24,568 bases of DNA from a virus. Location: IMG/VR virus record IMGVR_UViG_3300031566_000354, positions 1 to 24,568 of that record; one strand, 5' to 3'. The notes below the pieces were generated by a model. That model was not told the DNA's origin, did no database searches, and saw only the letters and a list, made by a program, of their open reading frames with translations. Below, one piece after another: positions 15,753-21,600 of this stretch (within the stretch, counting starts at the first letter, position 1; every line of letters starts with the position of its first letter). A program made the position numbers and the translations under genes.

Positions 15753-17228
15753 TTAGAATAATAGTTCTTGCCCTCCCCGTGTTTGCGACTTCGCTTTTTT
15801 CAAGACATCATGTGTCATTGGTAATGTCAAGCGTTTTCCTTCGAGCATGTCTTCGACCGTCACAATCTGGACTCTGTCAAAATTCTGTCCAGCCATCAAT
15901 GGGTTTTGGTAGAACCCGGCTTCTTTGGCCTCTTGTGTCATCCCTCGGCTTGGTTGTTCAAGTGTTAATAAGATTCCGACTGCGGCCTGTTCACGTTCGA
16001 TTGTTCCGCGTAAATCTCTGACCATGCTGGGCTGTAAATGCCCGGACTTGACAGAGAGGATGACCTGCTTATACTCCTCTGCGGTTTCCTGGACAAAGGC
16101 AATGCCGTCAATGCCTTTGTCGCCGCCTTTCTTTTCGTTAATCACGGCGCGGTTATTTGTATAGGTTAAGACGGCCCACTTTTCAAACTCTTTTCTGACT
16201 CGATCATCCTGCTTGTGTGCTAAGGCTGTAGCGGCTTCAATGTCTTGTGGTACGCCATTCAGTTGAATTTCTGGCAACAATTCTTTGCCGAAACTTTCTT
16301 CTAATCGTTTCAACACGACGCTGATACTTTGATACGTGATGTCAATGCCTTTCCATCTTCGCTTGAGCCGTTCTGCGACATTTACTGTTGTACCGCACCC
16401 GCAGTATGTATCCAAAATTATATCGTCTTCATTACTGCTTGCTTTGATAATCTTTTCTAATAACGTTTCGGGCTTTTGTGTCGGATACCCTAAACGCTCT
16501 TTTGCCATTCCATTGATTGTAGGGATATACCAAACATCGGTAGGCATAGCAAATTCTTTGCTTCCTGTTTTACTTTGCTTCTCAATTAATGCTCCTTTAT
16601 ACCGCAAACGATTCTTACTTGCTTCTGACAAGGTTCTCGGCTCTAACACTTGATAAGCATTAAATGTGTATTGATCACTTTTTGTATAACATAAAATGAC
16701 ATCATGCTTTCTATTCCATCGCTTATCAGTTCTCACTCCCCAAGAATATGTCCATATTATCTCTGTAATAAAATCGCCACCATGTCCACAGAATATCGCA
16801 TCAAGGATGAGTTTCAAATAATGACTGCATGTCGGGTCACAATGCAAATAAAAGCTGCCGGTCGGTTTGAGTACGCGCCATATTTCCGCGATTCTGAGCG
16901 TCATACTGATAAGATAGGCCAAGAGACTACCTTTTCCGAGAACTTTTGACAACCCTTGCATCAGTTCAAGCGTCTGTTTGGTCAAGATTCCTCGGCTATT
17001 TGTCAAGATGTCGTCAAGCCCTTCTATCGCCATATTATCCCATGTCCAGGTATCAATGAACGCCTGCGCTTGCGCCAGATTTTCTTTGCCGATATTATTG
17101 TAAATTTGGTTATAGTTCCGCTTGCTGTTGAATGGCGGGTCAATATAACACAAATCTATCGTTTCGTCTCGGAAATACTTACGAAGAATATCTAAGTTAT
17201 CTCCGTAATACAATTCACGTTCATTCAT
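15753..17228 (-). CDS. DNA methyltransferase (beta-class N6-A/N4-C) fused to an Mrr-like nuclease domain
   Basis: 491 residues from ATG 17226-17228 (MNERELYYGDNLDILRKYF); a GTG at 17243 is an alternative. Motif IV CYIDPPFNSKRNY is at residues 27-39, a target recognition stretch follows, then YPTQKPETLLEKI near 248-260 and motif I DTYCGCGTT at 273-281. IV before I is the beta order. From about residue 345 a second domain has KGGDKGIDGIAFV and KQVILSVKSGHLQP, the D...(S/Q)xK pattern of the Mrr-cat restriction nuclease. This fusion is known in bacterial and phage genomes. It may modify phage DNA and cut unmodified DNA. It follows the last attC site directly, but no attC lies behind it, so it is either resident or the end of the array. 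Confidence 0.85.
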   Translation of the reverse strand: MNERELYYGDNLDILRKYFRDETIDLCYIDPPFNSKRNYNQIYNNIGKENLAQAQAFIDTWTWDNMAIEGLDDILTNSRGILTKQTLELMQGLSKVLGKGSLLAYLISMTLRIAEIWRVLKPTGSFYLHCDPTCSHYLKLILDAIFCGHGGDFITEIIWTYSWGVRTDKRWNRKHDVILCYTKSDQYTFNAYQVLEPRTLSEASKNRLRYKGALIEKQSKTGSKEFAMPTDVWYIPTINGMAKERLGYPTQKPETLLEKIIKASSNEDDIILDTYCGCGTTVNVAERLKRRWKGIDITYQSISVVLKRLEESFGKELLPEIQLNGVPQDIEAATALAHKQDDRVRKEFEKWAVLTYTNNRAVINEKKGGDKGIDGIAFVQETAEEYKQVILSVKSGHLQPSMVRDLRGTIEREQAAVGILLTLEQPSRGMTQEAKEAGFYQNPLMAGQNFDRVQIVTVEDMLEGKRLTLPMTHDVLKKAKSQTRGGQELLF

Positions 17229-17281
17229 ATTTCGCGTTCTCACTCACTGTGATATGCTGCGAATGCAACGTGCACAAAGAG

Positions 17282-17419
17282 CGCTAACGCCTGCATTCAC
17301 AAGCACATCCAGCGCCGTGACCGGAAGTACACAGCCTGAACCAGCACAATTTTTAATAGCGGGCACGTATGCTGAAACTACGCCGCGCTGGTTGTGTCTT
17401 GTGCAATGCTTTGTTAGCG
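17282..17419 (-). other. attC site 1 (138 bp)
   Basis: Minus strand starts CGCTAAC (17413-17419) and ends GTTAGCG (17282-17288), perfectly complementary. The arms GCATTGCACAAGACACAACC and GTGCTTGTGAATGC pair with mismatches; the central part forms a long variable loop. The stop TAA of the 87-residue gene lies in the first core. The 5' core of its unit (18897-18903) is also GTTAGCG. Confidence 0.8.
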
Positions 17420-17677
17420 CTTGCCTGTAGTACACTTTTTGTTGCACCATTCATCCAAAAAATCACGTAATTCAATCACATGATCTCGTGTTATCACTCC
17501 CCCGATAAATATTTTTAATTCATCATCAAAACGTTCAATCCCCATCCCCCAATCTTTCATATCACCCGTTTTACAATTTTCAGTAAAAGAATATTGCACA
17601 TCACCTAGCGGGGAAAGAATGCATCGTTTGATAGAACGAGTATCATTATTTCTTGCTATTTCAAGGTTTTTTATCAT
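17414..17677 (-). CDS. Hypothetical cassette protein, 87 residues
   Basis: Starts MIKNLEIARNNDTRSIKRC and contains YSFTENCKTGDMKDWGMGIERF and FIGGVITRDHVIELRDFLDEWC. The beta-then-helix layout and the final segment 'GGVIT..HVIELRDFLDEW' suggest a small alpha/beta protein. The ATG overlaps the TGA of the broken upstream gene (ATGA), so the two were translated together. Its TAA is in the first core of attC site 1, a common arrangement in integron cassettes. Function not recognised. Confidence 0.65.
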   Translation of the reverse strand: MIKNLEIARNNDTRSIKRCILSPLGDVQYSFTENCKTGDMKDWGMGIERFDDELKIFIGGVITRDHVIELRDFLDEWCNKKCTTGKR

Positions 17678-17925
17678 AAAATATCTCGCTTTATTATTGT
17701 CTTCCCAAATTGAGTTAACACAAACATATTTGGGATAGCTTCAAGTTTAATTAAATGTTTTTTTAATAATGAATCAACAGCCTGGTTTATGGCTGAACGA
17801 TCTGCATTAGCTATTCTTTTTATATCATCTTCTATCGCATCTAAAGAAACCACCCAGGGGTTATTGGTTTAGAATTCTTCATAAATACGTTGTAAAACGG
17901 CTCTTTCAACAATACTTAATTTCAT
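17674..17925 (-). pseudogene. Winged-helix-like gene interrupted by an in-frame TAA
   Basis: From ATG 17923-17925 (after AGGAGCAAAT) the frame reads MKLSIVERAVLQRIYEEF, then TAA (17869-17871), then TNNPWVVSLDAIEDDIKRI and on through SAINQAVDSLLKKHLIKLEA to IIKRDIL and TGA. The frame is otherwise intact over 83 residues. The helix pattern with 'LDAIEDDIKRIANADRSAINQAVDSLLKKHLI' spread over it looks like a small winged helix. One stop codon is the only fault, so it is either a recent pseudogene, a sequencing or assembly error, or a read-through case. It overlaps the next gene by ATGA. Confidence 0.65.
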
Positions 17926-17971
17926 ATTTGCTCCTGTCATTATTACCTGTCATATTTAATAAGTTGAGGAA

Positions 17972-17996
17972 GAGCGGATGACAGGAGAATCCGCTC
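17972..17996 (-). terminator. 8-bp hairpin between two cassette genes
   Basis: GAGCGGAT and ATCCGCTC pair perfectly around a 9-base loop in the 102-base gap between the 58-residue gene and the broken gene. Only TTCCTC follows, so termination would be weak. It has no attC cores. Confidence 0.35.
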
Positions 17997-18027
17997 GTTC
18001 GGTTGGCCGACCTATCCTCATGAGTTC

Positions 18028-18204
18028 TTATGATTTTTTCTTATTTTGCTTCTCTTCGGGTTCCTTCATATCAACTTTTTTAGTATCGATCGGCTCTCCT
18101 TTTAAAGTTGTAAGCTGTAATGGCAATTTCTTAGGTTTTTCATGTTTGTTGTTGACGATTCCCCATAGTTTTATGATAGCAGGGTCGGAATCAGATTTAT
18201 TCAT
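18028..18204 (-). CDS. Small charged cassette protein, 58 residues
   Basis: Begins MNKSDSDPAIIKLWGIVNN and ends with a Lys/Glu-rich tail (KEPEEKQNKKKS). GGAGG lies ten bases upstream, inside the end of the membrane protein gene, whose stop is two bases before this ATG. The tight spacing and strong ribosome binding site support a real gene, translated with the membrane protein. It looks partly disordered. No family recognised. Confidence 0.6.
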   Translation of the reverse strand: MNKSDSDPAIIKLWGIVNNKHEKPKKLPLQLTTLKGEPIDTKKVDMKEPEEKQNKKKS

Positions 18205-18206
18205 AT

Positions 18207-18779
18207 CTAATTTTCCTCCCCATTAGCAATTAAAGAGATGTATTCAAGGTCTTGATTAGCTGGAAAGTATAGTAACGGGATGGTTGGAGATAACTCTTTA
18301 TGTTCTTCTCCTATGACTAGATGTGCGTTTTCAATAAGCATTTCATTATTTATTGAGTTGAAATTTCGTATTAAACCAATGAATTCCTTCCCATCTTTAA
18401 ATCCTATTCTTTGCCATCCATTACTCATTTTTTCGGCAGCATCCAATGAATATATTCTATCGTGAGAAGATGGGGCTACTTTACGATTATGAAAGAAGAT
18501 AAAGGGCATCCATCCCTTATTTTTAGATTCTCCACTTATTGACCCAAGTGGGATGGCAATAAGTAATGGGATAAGCAGGCTTTCTTTTTGTAATATCTCC
18601 TGAGATTGATAGACAAAATTCGTGATAGCGTAGATAATCATGGCATAGATGACAGCTTCAAGTACATAAAACTGGTAGTCTTTCCTAATCATGTCAGTTT
18701 TAAACTCGACGATCCTCATACAAAAGAAACCTGGGATGAGGAAAATAATAAGCTGTATAACATCTGATGATATTTGCAT
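18207..18779 (-). CDS. Membrane protein with N-terminal helices (DUF6338-like)
   Basis: 190 residues from ATG 18777-18779, chosen because AGAGGTGA lies eight bases upstream; a longer open frame would begin in the previous unit. Begins MQISSDVIQLIIFLIPGFFC, then has further membrane segments near residues 37-53 (LEAVIYAMIIYAITNF) and 65-80 (SLLIPLLIAIPLG). Residues 85-190 are soluble, with WQRIGFKDGKEFIGLIRNF and a sheet-rich end. The opening 'IIFLIPGFFCMRIVEF' is like the DUF6338 family of bacterial membrane proteins; this is a recollection, not a search. It is the first gene of a 1.6-kb four-gene unit with its own promoter. Confidence 0.6.
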   Translation of the reverse strand: MQISSDVIQLIIFLIPGFFCMRIVEFKTDMIRKDYQFYVLEAVIYAMIIYAITNFVYQSQEILQKESLLIPLLIAIPLGSISGESKNKGWMPFIFFHNRKVAPSSHDRIYSLDAAEKMSNGWQRIGFKDGKEFIGLIRNFNSINNEMLIENAHLVIGEEHKELSPTIPLLYFPANQDLEYISLIANGEEN

Positions 18780-18826
18780 AATTTCACCTCTATTTATTTT
18801 AATTACAATAATTCCACATCTGTCAT

Positions 18827-18866
18827 AAAATAACCTATCATCTTTAAATTGCAAGAAATTTCTTGC
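18827..18866 (-). promoter_or_regulatory. Putative promoter with palindrome for the four-gene unit
   Basis: TTGCAA (18849-18854), a 16-base spacer and TATTTT (18827-18832) lie 48 bases before the membrane protein ATG. The -35 box overlaps a perfect 16-base palindrome GCAAGAAATTTCTTGC (18851-18866), a possible operator. A gene with a possible winged helix is in the same unit, so self-regulation is conceivable. Confidence 0.4.
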
Positions 18867-18896
18867 CAAAGTTACAACAAAACTTGACGGCAAGAG

Positions 18897-18903
18897 CGCT
18901 AAC
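18897..18903 (-). other. Isolated cassette core (GTTAGCG), attC partner missing
   Basis: The core and 15 following bases are identical to those at 19374-19395 (22 bp in all), and the core equals the inner core of attC site 1. It therefore marks the 5' end of the four-gene unit. No complementary first core or palindrome with cores is found in the 140 bases upstream. Confidence 0.6.
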
Positions 18904-18906
18904 AAA

Positions 18907-19116
18907 TTATCGTTTATCAGGATGCACCCACGTCCCTTGCTCATCAGGAATGCCGCCTACAATTGAATGAATTAATTCCGTTACGGGAATCCCCGTAACG
19001 GAAGAAAGTTCTTTGACAAACTCTATTGTTGTTTTTAGACGGCTGTAATCATTAAACTTTTTACCAACTGCTTTACACATTGCCGTTGCATTGACATATC
19101 CAGTATAGGTGATCGG
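18907..19116 (-). pseudogene. KilA-N domain remnant
   Basis: One frame reads ITYTGYVNATAMCKAVGKKF, then NDYSRLKTTIEFVKELSSVT, then GIPVTELIHSIVGGIPDEQG and TWVHPDKR followed by TAA. The order 'GYVNATAMCKA..KKFNDY ... LKTT.EF ... GGIP..QGTWVHP' is the KilA-N domain of phage anti-repressor and DNA-binding proteins. An in-frame TAG lies directly upstream (19117-19119) and there is no start codon, so the N-terminus is missing. The C-terminal part, which should continue after WVHP, is also missing. The remnant ends four bases before the isolated core at 18897-18903. Confidence 0.75.
18976..19003. repeat. Perfect 12-bp inverted repeat inside the KilA-N remnant
   Basis: TTCCGTTACGGG and CCCGTAACGGAA pair perfectly around a 4-base loop. 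It falls in the codons for SSVTGIPVTE. It lies where the missing attC of this unit would be expected but has no proper cores. Confidence 0.6.
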
Positions 19117-19174
19117 CTAACCATTATAATATCACATAACCACCTTGTTTTAAATATGTTAAGGTGATCGGCTA
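19107..19174. repeat. 13-bp direct repeat, 55 bp apart
   Basis: AGGTGATCGGCTA occurs at 19107-19119 and 19162-19174. The first copy contains the TAG that closes the KilA-N frame; the second follows the small RNA terminator. The AT-rich 42 bases between them include TATAAT on the minus strand. It may be the scar of an insertion or deletion. Confidence 0.5.
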
Positions 19175-19179
19175 CACGC

Positions 19180-19288
19180 AAAAAGCCCCGAAGAGGTGTT
19201 ATCGCCATAGATATGGTTTTGCGTTCGTCGCCGAGACGCAACTCTTCGGGGCTAAAATTATTTCATATTCCACATCGTGACGATAACG
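19180..19288 (-). ncRNA. Putative small structured RNA with promoter and terminator
   Basis: A promoter at 19294-19322 would start transcription near 19288. The transcript begins with GACG-TTAT-CGTC, then has an outer 12-bp stem AGCCCCGAAGAG / CTCTTCGGGGCT (19242-19253 with 19184-19195) that encloses two inner hairpins, TTGCGT/ACGCAA and CCATA/TATGG, and ends in five T. The outer stem plus T-run is an intrinsic terminator, the inner hairpins make a three-way junction. The about 109 bases encode no plausible protein. I do not recognise a known RNA family. Confidence 0.5.
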
Positions 19289-19303
19289 TCTCGAATATGA
19301 AAT
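19260..19303. repeat. 11-bp inverted repeat around the small RNA start
   Basis: ATTTCATATTC (19260-19270) and GAATATGAAAT (19293-19303) are perfect inverse copies with 22 bases between them. One copy overlaps the -10 box of the small RNA promoter, so the pair could be an operator or part of an RNA switch. Confidence 0.5.
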
Positions 19304-19322
19304 ACCTGTGATTTTACGTCAA
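19294..19322 (-). promoter_or_regulatory. Putative promoter of the small RNA
   Basis: TTGACG (19317-19322), a 17-base spacer and CATATT (19294-19299) on the minus strand, same layout as the other promoters in the window. No ribosome binding site or long frame follows; a terminator comes about 105 bases on. Confidence 0.5.
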
Positions 19323-19388
19323 GAAAAATCTGAGCGTGTGTATATAATTTCAACTGCTTGCATCAACCAACTGACTTGACGGCAAGAG

Positions 19389-19489
19389 CGCTAACGCCAA
19401 AATAACCGGCGGCACACGCGCTTGTAGACTGCTGATAATACCGACAAGCGCGGGGCGCGGGTGGCGTCAGGTTGATTTTTTTGTTATAT
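19389..19489 (-). other. attC site 2 (101 bp)
   Basis: Minus strand from ATATAAC (19483-19489) to GTTAGCG (19389-19395). Arms AAAATCAACC / GGTTATTTT and CCCGCGC / GCGCGTG pair, with one unpaired C in the first arm. The inner core matches the 5' core of its own unit (19736-19742). Confidence 0.8.
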
Positions 19490-19502
19490 GACGCCTTGGT
19501 CA

Positions 19503-19712
19503 TTATTCATTATCGTACATTTCTTGTGCCTCAGCATACCCACCCCAATTATCAACTCCGGCAGCATTTAGACAGTCCAAAAAGTCTGAATCTTCTTCAA
19601 CCCCTTTGATTTTTTCTAAGACAGCATCAAATTCGGGGTCCCATCCATCACGCGGAATAATGATTCCAATCTTATCTTCAATTGCGTTGATAAGTTGCTC
19701 TGTTAATTTCAT
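19503..19712 (-). CDS. Hypothetical cassette protein, 69 residues
   Basis: MKLTEQLINAIEDKIGIIIP followed by RDGWDPEFDAVLEKIKGVEE, then LDCLNAAGVDNWGGYAEAQE. Acidic, mostly helical. AAGGAGAAATTTC precedes the ATG, about 25 bases from the unit boundary, the usual layout of a cassette with one gene. The motif DNWGGYAEA and the size suggest a small protein of the kind often found in mobile cassettes, but no function is recognised. Confidence 0.7.
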   Translation of the reverse strand: MKLTEQLINAIEDKIGIIIPRDGWDPEFDAVLEKIKGVEEDSDFLDCLNAAGVDNWGGYAEAQEMYDNE

Positions 19713-19735
19713 GAAATTTCTCCTTGCCGAAAGGC

Positions 19736-19793
19736 ATATAACACCCTGTTAACCGGCGCGGCTGTTGGCGTCCGGTTGAACAGATTGTTATGA
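19736..19793 (-). other. attC site 3 (58 bp)
   Basis: Minus strand from TCATAAC (19787-19793) to GTTATAT (19736-19742). CTGTTCAACCGG pairs with CCGGTTAACAG except for one extra C, the extrahelical base typical of attC. The inner core is the reverse complement of its unit's 5' core GTTATGA (20154-20160). Confidence 0.85.
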
Positions 19794-19802
19794 TGTACGG
19801 TT

Positions 19803-20132
19803 TTATGCGATAACGCTAAGAGATACCGAAGGATTCCCAACCTTGACAAACTGCGACATAATGTCTTCTGGCGGCGACAACTCTTTGACAAGTTTCGTCC
19901 AATCAGTGATCTGTTTTGTCTGCGTATGCGCGTCCATGACTTCGGGCGGTACGTCAATTACTTTTGCGATTCCTTCGTAATTATATGTTTTTCGTCCGTT
20001 TGCGAAAGACGCTTTCACGTTGCCGACTTGCTGAGTTTTACCCAACGACAAAACTTCTTTTTTAATTTCAGCCTCAAGTTTTGAGATTTCGAGTTTTAAT
20101 TCTTCCCAACGTGCCATTTTTTCTGTTAACAT
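19803..20132 (-). CDS. Hypothetical coiled-coil cassette protein, 109 residues
   Basis: Begins MLTEKMARWEELKLEISKLE and has a coiled coil over residues 5-30, then GNVKASFANGRKTYNYEG near residues 37-54, then helices ending VSLSVIA. AAGGAGAG lies eight bases before the ATG. The motif 'V.A.F..GR..YNYEG' after a coiled coil is seen in small phage-borne proteins, so this unit may come from a phage gene. The function is unknown. Confidence 0.65.
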   Translation of the reverse strand: MLTEKMARWEELKLEISKLEAEIKKEVLSLGKTQQVGNVKASFANGRKTYNYEGIAKVIDVPPEVMDAHTQTKQITDWTKLVKELSPPEDIMSQFVKVGNPSVSLSVIA

Positions 20133-20153
20133 TATAACTCTCCTTGTTAGTAC

Positions 20154-20212
20154 TCATAACGATTAAGTTCTCTGGCGCGTCTTTTTGCGTCCAGAGCAAC
20201 GCCTTGTTATCC
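20154..20212 (-). other. attC site 4 (59 bp)
   Basis: Minus strand from GGATAAC (20206-20212) to GTTATGA (20154-20160). GTTGCTCTGG pairs with CCAGAGAAC with one unpaired G. The inner core equals the reverse complement of its unit's 5' core GTTATCC (20903-20909). The HTH gene reads into this site. Confidence 0.85.
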
Positions 20213-20420
20213 TTCCTTCCCGAACACCTTCAAGCTCTTTGTTCTGTTCACGCCTACTCAGGCGGTCGAAGAAGGAAATTTCTTTTACGACATATTCCGG
20301 CACATCACGTTTTCCAGATTCCCACATGTGCCAGGCTGGTTGTCTGACGCCTAAAAGCTGTGATATTTGGTCTTGAGTCAGGTTCCAACGTGCCCGAAAT
20401 TGTTTTAGTTGCTCGTTCAT
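20163..20420 (-). CDS. XRE-type HTH protein, candidate antitoxin
   Basis: 85 residues from ATG 20418-20420 (MNEQLKQFRARWNLTQDQIS); a TTG at 20432 is also possible. The helix-turn-helix is RWNLTQDQISQLLGVRQPAW with HMWESGKRDVP, typical of the Cro/CI family. GAGGCATAGG before the ATG lies in the end of the upstream gene, two bases after its stop, so the two genes are coupled. The frame runs through attC site 4, so the last about 22 residues are encoded by the recombination site. Gene order (effector first, HTH second) and the private promoter fit a HigBA/RES-Xre type toxin-antitoxin layout. Confidence 0.7.
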   Translation of the reverse strand: MNEQLKQFRARWNLTQDQISQLLGVRQPAWHMWESGKRDVPEYVVKEISFFDRLSRREQNKELEGVREGRITRRCSGRKKTRQRT

Positions 20421-20421
20421 C

Positions 20422-20760
20422 CTATGCCTCAAAAACTAATTCAGCGTCAACATGTTCTTCGGTCACGAAAAACTTAGCTTCGCCGTTTAAGTATTCCGGA
20501 TCATCATATTCGGGATCGTCTAAAGTTTCGCCATCTGCGTCAAAGGCATAAATGATAAAATCGCCGCCATTTTCGTATCCGAATTCTTTTGCATCCTCAA
20601 TGTCTGTAAAACCAAAAAGTCCACAAATATCTTGACCCTGAAAAGTTTCGTCTGCATTTGACCAGTTTAAATCAACTTGGTTGCCAGGAGCTAATTGAGG
20701 TCCACCATTCCATTCGATTAAACTTTGATTTGCTTTTTTTGTTGTATGATATAATTTCAT
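20422..20760 (-). CDS. Small acidic protein with ART-like N-terminus, candidate toxin
   Basis: 112 residues. Begins MKLYHTTKKANQSLIEWNGG, then has CGLFGFTDIEDAKEFGYENG and GDFIIYAFDADGE, and ends EEHVDAELVFEA. A start of the form LYHxT, an 'IxxGF'-like step and a later FIIYAFD strand recall small ADP-ribosyltransferase-fold domains, where the His and a late Glu act in catalysis. The match is weak and the protein is very acidic, so other roles are open. It is coupled with an HTH gene and has its own promoter 47 bases upstream. Confidence 0.55.
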   Translation of the reverse strand: MKLYHTTKKANQSLIEWNGGPQLAPGNQVDLNWSNADETFQGQDICGLFGFTDIEDAKEFGYENGGDFIIYAFDADGETLDDPEYDDPEYLNGEAKFFVTEEHVDAELVFEA

Positions 20761-20806
20761 GTTGCTTCTCCGCGTTGAGTTATTATCAATTACTTAGTAT
20801 AACCTT

Positions 20807-20834
20807 AATATATAACATATTTATAATTTGTCAA
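20807..20834 (-). promoter_or_regulatory. Promoter of the candidate toxin-antitoxin unit
   Basis: TTGACA (20829-20834), a 16-base spacer and TATATT (20807-20812) on the minus strand, within a very AT-rich 140-base leader. Cassettes usually lack promoters except for toxin-antitoxin units, which must be expressed at any place in an array. Confidence 0.6.
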
Positions 20835-20902
20835 GTAAATAACACAATTATTTTATAAAAATGTTATTTTTTTATTTCAAACGAGCAACCAACACGAAAG
20901 AA

Positions 20903-21011
20903 GGATAACGCCGCATTTCAGCCGCCAAAGACACGCGGCCACAACAGCCCGAATAACACCATAAAACTTTTCCCGCGTGGCTTTGGTCGGGCTGCAAATG
21001 CATTGTTATAA
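20903..21011 (-). other. attC site 5 (109 bp)
   Basis: Minus strand from TTATAAC (21005-21011) to GTTATCC (20903-20909). Arms GCATTTGCAGCC / GGCTGAAATGC (one unpaired G) and CCAAAGCCACGCGG / CCGCGTGTCTTTGG pair over more than 20 positions. The gene upstream ends with TAA in the first core. The inner core differs by one base from its unit's 5' core GTTATAC. Confidence 0.85.
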
Positions 21012-21239
21012 TGCTTGTTTCTTGAATTCTTTCCATAGACTTATCATTAAATCGGCAAGCTCTACTTTTTCTTGTCGTGACAACTCAGTCTCGTAGTCAT
21101 CTTCATCATAAATAACTCCGTCGTATCCTTCCCAAACGCTCAAATCTTTCGTTATTCCAATAATTCCATTATTGGCATGAATATCTTTCCCTGTTGAAAA
21201 ACATATTTTATTATGTTCTGGTATTATTGTTGCTGGCAT
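21006..21239 (-). CDS. Hypothetical cassette protein, 77 residues
   Basis: Start at ATG 21237-21239 (MPATIIPEHNKICFSTGKDI), chosen because GGAGGG lies seven bases upstream and 14 bases from the unit boundary; the longer frame begins in the attC site. Contains HANNGIIGITKDLSVWEGYDGVIYDEDDYETELSRQEKVE in pieces, then a helical end LADLMISLWKEFKKQAL. The acidic middle (YDEDDYE) followed by a helix is seen in many small cassette proteins of unknown role. TAA falls in attC site 5. Confidence 0.7.
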   Translation of the reverse strand: MPATIIPEHNKICFSTGKDIHANNGIIGITKDLSVWEGYDGVIYDEDDYETELSRQEKVELADLMISLWKEFKKQAL

Positions 21240-21249
21240 AATGCCCTCC

Positions 21250-21349
21250 GTATAACGCCGCGATAACCCGCCTTGAACCCCATGAAATGCAGCTTCTGTC
21301 ATGCAAATGCGCTGAGGGGTTCAAGGTCGGGTTTATCGTATTGTTAGCA
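21250..21349 (-). other. attC site 6 (100 bp)
   Basis: Minus strand from TGCTAAC (21343-21349) to GTTATAC (21250-21256). CGATAAACCCGACCTTGAAC and GTTCAAGGCGGGTTATCG pair fully except for two extra A in the first arm. The inner core equals the reverse complement of its unit's 5' core GTTAGCA (21601-21607). Confidence 0.88.
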
Positions 21350-21580
21350 GGTACGTGTTTTGAAAAAAGTTTTTTGTTTTTGTATGTCTGCTATCTGTCC
21401 TTTTGATAACAATATGAATTCTATCTTTCTGCCAGCTTCATAACATTTGCCACATGCACTGCATTTATAATACCGCAAGAACTCACCGTCAAAGTGCTCT
21501 TCTTCTCCACATATACATGTAATCGACAGACAGACATCTGACTCTTTCCAATTAATTGAAACATTAGGTTTATCGGACAT
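21344..21580 (-). CDS. Small zinc-ribbon-like cassette protein, 78 residues
   Basis: Start at ATG 21578-21580 (MSDKPNVSINWKESDVCLSI), the first ATG after the upstream attC site; the longer frame would be encoded by the attC. TCICGEEEHFDGEFLRYYKC and SACGKCYEAGRK give a CxC ... CxxCxxC set, which fits a zinc ribbon. The C-terminal part is a strand and a helix. The TAA stop is in the first core of attC site 6. The ribosome binding site is weak. The role is unknown. Confidence 0.65.
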   Translation of the reverse strand: MSDKPNVSINWKESDVCLSITCICGEEEHFDGEFLRYYKCSACGKCYEAGRKIEFILLSKGQIADIQKQKTFFKTRTC

Positions 21581-21600
21581 AATATTTATTCTGCAAGTAG

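Noticed and set aside
17972-17996. Hairpin between two genes of the long unit as a further attC
   Set aside because: No core sequences flank it and the stem is perfect without an extrahelical base.
19107-19174. Direct repeats as a CRISPR or transposon end
   Set aside because: Only two 13-bp copies, no spacer series, no transposase and no terminal inverted repeats that match.
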